From the NCBI GenBank assembly GCA_023230065.1, contig JALNYB010000069.1, positions 1 through 6,745 on the forward strand: 6,745 nt of DNA, in the 5' to 3' direction. Below the pieces are notes generated by a model that was not told the DNA's origin, did not search any database, and saw nothing but the letters and a program-made list of their open reading frames with translations. Position 1 is the first letter of the stretch; every line of letters starts with the position of its first letter. The stretch comes from Candidatus Methanomethylophilaceae archaeon (lineage in GTDB: Archaea > Thermoplasmatota > Thermoplasmata > Methanomassiliicoccales > Methanomethylophilaceae). The translations under genes were made by a program, and so were the position numbers. Shown here in pieces: positions 1 through 6,320 of the stretch.

Positions 1-2113
1 TATATGGATCCACAAGCGGATTCCTGATGATCGCCTGATAGATACATCCTGCAACAGAAAGACCAATTCCCACACCCAGTGCCGCAATAGCCCTAGGAAG
101 ACGCGATTCGTATACTATTATTTCATTATAGGAGAGATTCTGCCCGTGCTTTCCTATCGCAGAGATAAGCGCTGAAAATGCATCCGAAAGAGATATCGTG
201 CCCGAAGGTCCGAATGCCAAACAGCACATGAATGTGATGAATGTCAATACTACGCCGAATATCAAGACGATCAATAGACGACGTTTATTCTGTTTTGTTT
301 TGGATACCCTGTCATTGTTGAATCCGCTTTTCTTTGACAGATATCCTGCGATATAGGCTATAGGTGGGATATTCTTCGTCTTTTTTATGTAAATACAGTA
401 TGTAGCAAACAATAATACAAGGCATATCAAAATTGCCAATACTATCATCATAACATTGATGCCTCCAGAACCCGGAGAATTCACGGTAAGTTCTCCGTTT
501 ACAGAGTAAAATCCTCCATCTGTTCCTGCATAGATCCAATCATCGATGATAACGACCGGTGACATGCACCATGCGGCCACATTATCTGGTTGCTGGAACT
601 CTCCGGTTATATTTCCATCCATATCGAATTGATATATGTAGCCTGAACTGTTGTATTCCGCAGCATAGATAGTATCATCATTGACGAGAACTAATCCTGC
701 TTTTATCGTTTCAATACTCGAATTCGATACCTCGTATGAACCGTCAACAAACATCCTTCCGAGAGATACCTTCGAAGATGTGAAATAAACTCCCGTGAAA
801 TCATCTGATACCACAGGTAAAAGATAGGTACCTGTACGACCCATACCATCAGTGAACGCAACTTCTGTTAAGACACCGTTGGAATATATGTAGACCGCGA
901 TCCCACCATATACTGTATTCATTCCCTGTCCATCGGAGAATGGGGCGAATATATATCCATCAACTATCACGGGTACAGACACAAGCCCATATGTCTTCCC
1001 CGATTTCTCATACGAATAGACATCTGCGGAGGCTAACATCTCTCCCGTCGAGGCGTTCAGAACATAGAGATATCCGTTCAATGCTCCTGCATAGACCAGA
1101 CCATCCTGAACTGTTACAGATGAATAGTATATGCATCCGTCGACCGCGGTGCTCCAAATAACATTCAAAGACAGATCCACACAATAGATATATCCATTAC
1201 TTGAACCGAAATACAGAACCCCTGAATCGTATGTGAGTGTCGATGGACCGGTAGCATATGTATTTCCTATCAGAGTATGGTCATATTTCTTTGATATTTC
1301 GAGCGACATCACATCGCTATCATTGTAACCAGGACCCGCGAGCGGAATCCTGTAAAGTGTTCCATTAGTAGCCGGAAGATAAAAGTAATCTCCCACTATC
1401 GCGCCTGTTGCAGTCTCGTATCCTGCACCTACGTCGTAAGAGAACGACCACGATTCCTTCCCGGTGATTCTATCATAACAATATAATGTAGGACTCGAAG
1501 AAGCAGATGAACTTCCTCCCCCTGCAACAACATACACCTTATCTGCAACTACGAGAACAGAATCGCAAACAAAATTATCAGATCCGTATGAATACGAATA
1601 TGGGGAAGTGGCTGTCGAACTCGATGATGTATCCGTCGTCTGATGTCCTGATTGTATGGCATCTCCTCTCGCCATGATCCAAGCTGTCATGTAATCAGGT
1701 GTCTCGGAAGGAATAACTTCTGATGGATAAAATCCTACAGCGATACTTCCGCCAGAATAGGATACAGTTGCATTGAAAGTCGATGCGATCCATTCATTAT
1801 CTGTCCAAGTATAAGTTTTCCATGATGTATAAACAGAACCTATCATCTTGTTACTGATTCCATTGATTATCAATTCTGACCCGTTTATCGTATAACTGAG
1901 GTCTAGAGAATTCAATGCGGATCCTACAACACCTCCGACGGTTGTCTGAGATGTGTCAACGGAGGCCCAATACGTCTCTCCGTTACCCAGATCTATGAGG
2001 GCCATATCCGAAGAATCTGATGTACCGTCGGTATTTGACGCTGCAACAACTGCGGCTGTAGATACCAATACGAGTATCATCACTACTATTACGATCTTAT
2101 CAATTCCTTTCAT
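1..2113 (-). CDS. Propeller-permease fusion: DUF4430-like domain, PQQ-like beta-propeller, FecCD/BtuC permease (3' end cut off by window)
   Basis: One uninterrupted frame of 704 codons runs from ATG at 2113 off the left edge; I translated it codon by codon and found no stop. Residues 6-25 are a signal or anchor helix. Residues about 38-140 form a DUF4430-like domain, followed by a Ser/Thr-rich linker near 160-175. Residues about 184-541 are a beta-propeller of seven or so PQQ-like blades, with repeats such as YCYDRITGKESW, YCVDLSLNVIW and YVLNASTGEML. A helix at 552-575 precedes a basic cytoplasmic linker ending KTKQNKRR (about 605-612). The permease then starts, with its first helix at 613-635, RLPR at 671-674 and RNPLVDPY at 697-704, the classic FecCD/BtuC signature. 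The topology fits: propeller outside, BtuC-like N terminus inside. It starts 8 bp after the binding-protein stop, with GAGGG as ribosome site, so the two are surely co-expressed. Substrate is inferred to be a corrinoid, haem or iron chelate. Nothing indicates PQQ enzyme activity. Confidence 0.9.
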   Translation of the reverse strand, partial: MKGIDKIVIVVMILVLVSTAAVVAASNTDGTSDSSDMALIDLGNGETYWASVDTSQTTVGGVVGSALNSLDLSYTINGSELIINGISNKMIGSVYTSWKTYTWTDNEWIASTFNATVSYSGGSIAVGFYPSEVIPSETPDYMTAWIMARGDAIQSGHQTTDTSSSSTATSPYSYSYGSDNFVCDSVLVVADKVYVVAGGGSSSASSSPTLYCYDRITGKESWSFSYDVGAGYETATGAIVGDYFYLPATNGTLYRIPLAGPGYNDSDVMSLEISKKYDHTLIGNTYATGPSTLTYDSGVLYFGSSNGYIYCVDLSLNVIWSTAVDGCIYYSSVTVQDGLVYAGALNGYLYVLNASTGEMLASADVYSYEKSGKTYGLVSVPVIVDGYIFAPFSDGQGMNTVYGGIAVYIYSNGVLTEVAFTDGMGRTGTYLLPVVSDDFTGVYFTSSKVSLGRMFVDGSYEVSNSSIETIKAGLVLVNDDTIYAAEYNSSGYIYQFDMDGNITGEFQQPDNVAAWCMSPVVIIDDWIYAGTDGGFYSVNGELTVNSPGSGGINVMMIVLAILICLVLLFATYCIYIKKTKNIPPIAYIAGYLSKKSGFNNDRVSKTKQNKRRLLIVLIFGVVLTFITFMCCLAFGPSGTISLSDAFSALISAIGKHGQNLSYNEIIVYESRLPRAIAALGVGIGLSVAGCIYQAIIRNPLVDPY

Positions 2114-2121
2114 CGAATCCC
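2114..2121 (-). promoter_or_regulatory. Ribosome binding site of the propeller-permease gene, in an 8-bp gap
   Basis: On the minus strand the binding-protein stop TGA is directly followed by GGGATTCG and then ATG. The ribosome site GAGGG uses the last two bases of that stop codon. This fixes the fusion gene's start at 2113 and predicts tight co-translation with the binding protein. Confidence 0.7.
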
Positions 2122-3483
2122 TCAATTAAATCCTAAGTCTTTTGTATACGTCAGATAATCAACATAATCATCTCCGATATAGTGCGGAACGATGATCTCA
2201 TCATCGAAGGCATCGGGATGCATTATTCTTGCTAATAATTCTGTAAGCTGCGCTACGCGGACTGATGGACGGGATGCGAGATCCGTAGATGACTCCGTAA
2301 ACAGGTAAATGTTACCGTTCTTATATGCATCGGTGCTCTTCCATTCTGCACTTAAAGAATCCAGCATTGCCTGATAGCTTTCCTCTGTATCGCTATAGTC
2401 CGAACTCACTATTACAATATATTCCGGATTATATTGCACTACGGTCTCACTGTTGACCATCGCCCATCCTGATTCTCCCGAATAACTGTTGATGCAATAA
2501 ACGTAAGAAAGGATATCAGAGATGTATGTATCAGATCCAGCTACCCATGGGGACTTCGATGCAGACAGAGACACCATAACAGATGGATATTCTATTTGAA
2601 AATAACTAGAAAGAACATCATTTATATCTTGCAATCCGCCTTCCAATTCATTCAGAGTTGCATGTGTCTTCATATCATAGCCCATAGACGTTCCGATAAT
2701 GTAGGTATTATCCAATATCGTATCGATATTCTCTCCACCGTATATTACCACGACGTTTATGCCCACAGCCCTTAGCTTGTCAGCAGTTGTCAAATGTCCA
2801 GTCTGAGTAGCGATACAGACAACAAGATCAGGATTGGCTTTTACTATCAACTCATAACTCGGATTGGTATATCCTCCTATGATTGAAATCGTTCCATTTT
2901 TCTGACCTTCTACCACCGCTGAAGGATAATTACTGTATTGATCTGTACCGACTATAAGATTCAAACCCCCGTCAGCACATATTGTTTCGGTACAAGACGG
3001 GGCCAAACTGACCACTCTGGTCACCTGACCGTAACTGTAATAGCAATATCCTGTGGCATCAACAGCTGTGGTCGGCAATTCACCATCGATACATAATCCC
3101 CACGCAACCGCTGAATAACCATCGATCTGTATATCGGCAGGATCTCCGGTTATCTTTGTCCATTCCGTAGAACCTATTGTTGTAACATACAACGCCCATG
3201 TAGCAACACTTCCCGAAGATGGAAATGAATTGATGGAAATAACAGATGAACCCTCAACGACCAATTCGAATCCGCTGTATGAACACGCATACTCCAATGC
3301 TGACATGGCATCTGAATAAGAATTCACATTAACAGAGACATACGTTATATCTCTGTCTCCAAAATCTATGATGATCCCATCAGTCGATGCCGATGCTGTA
3401 GATGGGACCATGGCAAATGCCAATAAGGCACCTAATACCACCAATACGACAGATATTGCCACTTTGATCTTGATCTTTTCCAT
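2122..3483 (-). CDS. BtuF/FepB-type ABC substrate-binding protein with N-terminal DUF4430-like domain
   Basis: This is probably the extracytoplasmic binding protein that delivers a corrinoid or iron chelate to the downstream permease. Numbering is from ATG at 3483 (453 residues). Residues 8-26 are hydrophobic, and ASA at 30-32 could be a signal peptidase site. There is no lipobox cysteine, so it may be released or stay anchored. Residues about 35-137 are a DUF4430-like domain resembling the N-terminal domain of the next gene. The helical-backbone binding domain starts at about 154 with VTRVVSLAPSCTE, followed by VGTDQYSNYP and NPDLVV, the usual BtuF/FhuD/FepB layout. Glu211 (in PSYELIVK) and Glu346 (in NSETVVQ) fall where the two lobe glutamates of BtuF dock on BtuC arginines. 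An in-frame GTG at 3492 is an alternative start, giving 456 residues. I prefer the ATG because GTGAG lies about 5 bases before it. The fold is firm; the substrate is not. Confidence 0.88.
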   Translation of the reverse strand: MEKIKIKVAISVVLVVLGALLAFAMVPSTASASTDGIIIDFGDRDITYVSVNVNSYSDAMSALEYACSYSGFELVVEGSSVISINSFPSSGSVATWALYVTTIGSTEWTKITGDPADIQIDGYSAVAWGLCIDGELPTTAVDATGYCYYSYGQVTRVVSLAPSCTETICADGGLNLIVGTDQYSNYPSAVVEGQKNGTISIIGGYTNPSYELIVKANPDLVVCIATQTGHLTTADKLRAVGINVVVIYGGENIDTILDNTYIIGTSMGYDMKTHATLNELEGGLQDINDVLSSYFQIEYPSVMVSLSASKSPWVAGSDTYISDILSYVYCINSYSGESGWAMVNSETVVQYNPEYIVIVSSDYSDTEESYQAMLDSLSAEWKSTDAYKNGNIYLFTESSTDLASRPSVRVAQLTELLARIMHPDAFDDEIIVPHYIGDDYVDYLTYTKDLGFN

Positions 3484-3552
3484 CGGTCTCACATTTTCAT
3501 ATTAAGCTGTTTTGTAAGAAGTTTGGAATGGTTTATTTAATATTTAACAGAA
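3484..3552 (-). promoter_or_regulatory. Possible internal promoter before the substrate-binding protein gene
   Basis: This 69-bp gap separates the surface-protein stop from the binding-protein ATG. On the minus strand TATTAAATA at 3542-3534 resembles a TATA box. With usual spacing, transcription would start near 3512 and give a leader of about 28 bases, similar to the one predicted for the upstream gene. No terminator hairpin or T-run is visible, so readthrough from the upstream gene is also expected. Confidence 0.35.
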
Positions 3553-4389
3553 TTATGCTGAATAGACTGGTGCAGTAGGCACTCCTACTCCGGTAGAGTA
3601 GAGAAGACAGATCTGCGCATTTTCAGAAGATACAAGATTTCCAACGATATATTCAGATGTCTTCCAAGAAGTTCCATCATCAGACAGGACCTTTGTGTTC
3701 CAATATGTATACACGCCACCATTATTGACAGTTCCAAGATCGAAAATCGTTTTTATCGCTTTCCCAGAACTCCAATCTGCACTTGTAAATTCTATTTTAT
3801 AATTTGATGTTGCATTGAATAATGCATCGTATACTGTTGTTCCTGTACCGTTGATATAGAAATACAATCCTGATTTAGATTCGATAGCGAATACAACTCC
3901 GCTGGTAGAATGATTCCATACCTTTGCATCGGATGGTGTGGGTGTTGTAGTAGGAATGTCCATTCCAGCCATTGTTCCCTCTCCGAAATTGATCAAAATA
4001 TAATTTACATCGCTGGATTTGATATCTGAAAGAAGAACGGTATCGTTATAAGACCATGCATTGTCTTTCCATGTGAACTGACCCCACCAGGAATAATTTC
4101 CATCGGCATTCAATTCTGTGCTGAGTCCGAAGAATGAAGTTATACCATATTCGGATTTCTCAAATACATCTTCATATCCGTATTTTGCCACAGCGTTTTC
4201 TAGTGCATCCATTGCAGTTTCTCCACTCCCGCTCATCCAGAAATAAACACCCTCATCGTCCTGAACGAGGAATGTGACTTTATCCGCGTCATCTCCGTTG
4301 TTCTTTGTAGCATACCAGTAGATCCCTACTGCCGCTACGATTATGATTATGACCGCAACTATAGCGATCAATTTTTTATTTTGATCCAT
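3553..4389 (-). CDS. Membrane-anchored surface protein with two tandem DUF4430-like domains
   Basis: The protein has 278 residues: a short basic N terminus (KK at 5-6), a hydrophobic helix at about 7-27, and an acidic Asn/Asp linker with no convincing cleavage site, so it is probably an N-terminally anchored extracellular protein. Two related domains follow, at about 38-138 and 164-272, joined by a Thr/Pro-rich linker (TTTPTP). They share a GxYFxxxGxGxT..DAL..A pattern (GVYFWMSGSGETAMDAL and GLYFYINGTGTTVYDAL), then a Trp/Tyr-rich strand (YSWWGQF; YTYW) and a terminal beta strand. This matches DUF4430, the beta-grasp family related to the C-terminal domain of transcobalamin and intrinsic factor. 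It is the first gene before the binding protein and permease, so it is inferred to be an accessory ligand-capture protein of that importer. AGGAAG at 4395-4400 is a good ribosome site, 5 bases before the ATG. The family call is from pattern, and ligand binding is untested. Confidence 0.82.
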   Translation of the reverse strand: MDQNKKLIAIVAVIIIIVAAVGIYWYATKNNGDDADKVTFLVQDDEGVYFWMSGSGETAMDALENAVAKYGYEDVFEKSEYGITSFFGLSTELNADGNYSWWGQFTWKDNAWSYNDTVLLSDIKSSDVNYILINFGEGTMAGMDIPTTTPTPSDAKVWNHSTSGVVFAIESKSGLYFYINGTGTTVYDALFNATSNYKIEFTSADWSSGKAIKTIFDLGTVNNGGVYTYWNTKVLSDDGTSWKTSEYIVGNLVSSENAQICLLYSTGVGVPTAPVYSA

Positions 4390-4500
4390 TTTATCTTCCT
4401 AAGGCCTAAACCTTGTTGGACAATATATCCAGCTAATCCATATAATAATTTTGTGTCCATGTTTTCAAACCTTATCCGTATGAAAAATATTACTGGCATC
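4390..4500 (-). promoter_or_regulatory. Putative promoter and leader of the surface-protein/importer genes
   Basis: Read on the minus strand, an AT-rich box ATTATTATAT lies at 4449-4440. With usual archaeal spacing of about 26 bases this puts the transcription start near 4418, leaving a leader of about 28 bases that contains the AGGAAG ribosome site at 4400-4395. A second AT-rich stretch inside 4418-4430 is an alternative box. The positions are inferred from base composition and spacing only. Confidence 0.45.
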
Positions 4501-4521
4501 TAATTAATGGATATATCATCC
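4418..4521. repeat. Pair of operator-like 13-bp sites in inverted orientation in the divergent intergenic region
   Basis: GGACAATATATCC at 4418-4430 reads GGATATATTGTCC on the minus strand. GGATATATCATCC lies at 4509-4521 on the plus strand. The two match at 11 of 13 positions, and a 9-bp core (TGGATATAT and its complement at 4423-4431) is exact. Each is also a loose palindrome (GGA...TCC). The first falls at the predicted start site of the minus promoter, and the second lies directly upstream of the plus TATA-like box. They could bind one regulator controlling both operons. AT-rich chance similarity is possible. Confidence 0.35.
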
Positions 4522-4556
4522 AAAATATTATTTAAGAAAGATGTTAATCCCCGAAT
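4522..4556 (+). promoter_or_regulatory. Putative promoter of the exporter operon, leaderless start
   Basis: TATTATTTAA at 4526-4535 is a TATA-like box whose centre is 26-27 bases before the ATPase ATG. That is the standard archaeal distance from box to transcription start. The bases directly before the ATG (TTAATCCCCGAAT) hold no purine-rich ribosome site. Together these suggest that transcription starts at or next to the ATG. This is an inference from spacing. Confidence 0.5.
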
Positions 4557-5537
4557 ATGGATGATTCGGATTATGCAATCGTTGTGGAAAATCTTACCCG
4601 CACATTTAGTTCACATCATAATGGAAATCCGAAGAAAGTAGCTGTGGATGGAATATCGTTCACTGTCAAAAAAGGAGAGATATATGGTATATTGGGACCT
4701 AATGGTGCCGGAAAGACCACCACGATCAAAATGCTCTCGACCCTTCTTATCCCTACATCAGGAAAGGCCACGATCCTCGGATTGGACGTAACCGATGAGA
4801 AGAACGTCCGTACTCTTCGTAACAGGATCAATGTCGTATCCGGCGGAGAAAGAGGACTTTACTACAGATTATCGGGCAGACAGAATCTCGAATTCTTCGC
4901 AGACCTTTATAACATACCGAAAAAGAAACAGAAAAAACTCATCGACGATCTTTTGGAACTGGTAGAGCTCACCGATGCAGCCGACATCAAGACAGAGAAT
5001 TATTCAAGAGGAATGAAACAGAGGATCCATATTGCCCATGCATTAATCAACGATCCTGAGATACTCTATCTGGACGAACCCACGATCGGATTGGATCCCG
5101 AGATATCCAAAGAGATAAGATCACTCATAAGAAAATTATCAGACGGCGGGAAGACGATCATACTTACGACCCATTATATGTTCGAAGCTGAAGAACTATG
5201 CAATCATATGATAATAATGTCTGGTGGTAAGATCGTCGGAAAAGGAAACGTCACTGATATCAAAAATTCAATATCTAACTCGTCTTCTATCCGGGTGGTT
5301 ACAGAGCGTGAGCCTGTTTTTGCAATCGAATCCATCAGAACGCAGATGAATGCTGATTCGAAGGTGACAAAACTTCTGAACGGAAGATTCGTGACCAAAT
5401 TCACAATCCCTATCGAATATAACGATCTCTCCATGTATGAAAATATCTTCCGCCAGTATAACATTAAAAACATTGGTGTAGAAGAGATCACACTAGAAGA
5501 CGCTTACCTTGCACTTGTCGGAGATGGCGAAGAATGA
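4557..5537 (+). CDS. ABC-2-type exporter ATPase (DrrA/CcmA-like)
   Basis: This is the cytoplasmic nucleotide-binding subunit that powers the two permeases downstream. It has 326 residues, normal for DrrA-type ATPases. Walker A is GPNGAGKTT at 47-55, the signature is YSRGMKQ at 149-155 (a usual variant of LSGGQ), Walker B is ILYLDEP at 169-175, the D-loop is GLDP at 178-181, and the switch His206 is in TTHYMFEAEEL. The Q-loop region reads INVVSGGERGLYYRLSG (91-107) and lacks the expected glutamine. The last 100 or so residues form the regulatory tail common to this class, ending in VEEITLEDAYLALVG. I see no ribosome site before the ATG, while a TATA-like box lies about 27 bases upstream, so the mRNA is probably leaderless. 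The stop overlaps the next start by 4 bp (ATGA). The substrate is unknown; drug, lipid or peptide export are all possible. Confidence 0.96.
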   Translation: MDDSDYAIVVENLTRTFSSHHNGNPKKVAVDGISFTVKKGEIYGILGPNGAGKTTTIKMLSTLLIPTSGKATILGLDVTDEKNVRTLRNRINVVSGGERGLYYRLSGRQNLEFFADLYNIPKKKQKKLIDDLLELVELTDAADIKTENYSRGMKQRIHIAHALINDPEILYLDEPTIGLDPEISKEIRSLIRKLSDGGKTIILTTHYMFEAEELCNHMIIMSGGKIVGKGNVTDIKNSISNSSSIRVVTEREPVFAIESIRTQMNADSKVTKLLNGRFVTKFTIPIEYNDLSMYENIFRQYNIKNIGVEEITLEDAYLALVGDGEE

Positions 5538-6319
5538 GTTTCCGAGCAGTCAAAGCAGGATTCCGACAACAGGCCATCCAATTCATAACCGACCCTCAAT
5601 GGATCATTCCTAGCCTCATATTGCCCTTCCTTTTCACAATGGTCATGCTCTTCATTTACAGAGACGTGACAGGTCCGATAGTACTTCAGGCGGTATTGGG
5701 AGGAGGAGTATTGGGAATGTGGGCCAACACATTGTTTGCCTCGAGTTTCACAATAGCATATGACAGGATGAACGGAACATTCGAACCCATGCTCTGCTCC
5801 CCTACGCGCATATTCGATATCCTTTTGGGAAGATCTTTGTGGAACGCATTCATAGGATTGTTGAATGCCATACTCATTTTCATCGTTGCAGAATTGATAT
5901 TCGGCACAGGACTCAGTCTCATGAACCCGATAGGATTCTTTTTTATGCTTATCCTGACGCTGTTCTCGCTATCATCCGTGGGAATGCTCATCTCAACATC
6001 ATTCGTATTCACAAGGATGGGCTCTTTCTTCTCATCCATCTTCGAATATCCCATTTATGTACTCAGCGGTGCCCTTGTACCAATAACCATGCTTCCGACT
6101 TCCCTTCAATACATCTCTTACATCCTGCCTCCAGCATGGGGAATAGATGCTATGAAATACTCTGCAATAGAGGGATACGAAAGTATGATGGGCGTTTCTG
6201 TCTATACAGACATACTTGTCATTTTAATCCTTTCAGCATTATTCCTGATGGCCTCATTCCTTGTGATGTCAAAGGTCGAACGCAGGATCCTGTCTGACGG
6301 CAGCGCTACGAGGTACTGA
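5534..6319 (+). CDS. ABC-2-type transporter permease, first subunit
   Basis: This is a membrane subunit of the exporter energised by the ATPase encoded just before it. It has 261 residues with about six membrane helices, near 23-43, 53-75, 105-123, 133-157, 165-188 and 224-246, as in ABC2_membrane proteins. The cytoplasmic coupling motif is YDRMNGTFEPMLCSP at 76-90, matching the family pattern E/D-R..GT.E.L..SP. A Pro-rich stretch after helix 5 (SGALVPITMLP, LPPAWGIDAM) is also typical. The ATG overlaps the ATPase stop, and GGAG at 5520-5523 is a plausible ribosome site though about 10 bases away; translational coupling is likely. It probably pairs as a heterodimer with the next gene product. 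Confidence 0.93.
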   Translation: MSFRAVKAGFRQQAIQFITDPQWIIPSLILPFLFTMVMLFIYRDVTGPIVLQAVLGGGVLGMWANTLFASSFTIAYDRMNGTFEPMLCSPTRIFDILLGRSLWNAFIGLLNAILIFIVAELIFGTGLSLMNPIGFFFMLILTLFSLSSVGMLISTSFVFTRMGSFFSSIFEYPIYVLSGALVPITMLPTSLQYISYILPPAWGIDAMKYSAIEGYESMMGVSVYTDILVILILSALFLMASFLVMSKVERRILSDGSATRY

Positions 6320-6320
6320 T

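Noticed and set aside
312..539. Short minus-strand open frame of 75 codons
   Set aside because: It lies in a different frame inside the continuous propeller-permease gene, has low-complexity composition and no recognisable domain; it is a shadow.
940..1161. Plus-strand open frame opposite the propeller
   Set aside because: It is antisense to a well-supported gene, rich in Arg/His/Ser as expected for a shadow frame, and has no ribosome site or domain.
560..1560. PQQ-dependent dehydrogenase
   Set aside because: Only the blade repeats are of the PQQ-like type. The attachment to an importer permease and the lack of any recognisable dehydrogenase motif point to a binding role.
1..2113. Possibility that the propeller and permease are separate genes or a broken gene joined by error
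   Set aside because: I read every codon from 2113 to 2 in one frame without a stop, and the membrane topology of the joined product makes sense. Sequencing error cannot be excluded without reads.
3484..3492. GTG at 3492 as start of the binding protein
   Set aside because: It adds only three residues and has no ribosome site before it, while the ATG at 3483 has GTGAG at fair spacing. It remains possible.
5686..6297. Minus- and plus-strand open frames overlapping the first permease gene
   Set aside because: The permease frame has clear membrane helices and operon overlap; the others have no domain logic.
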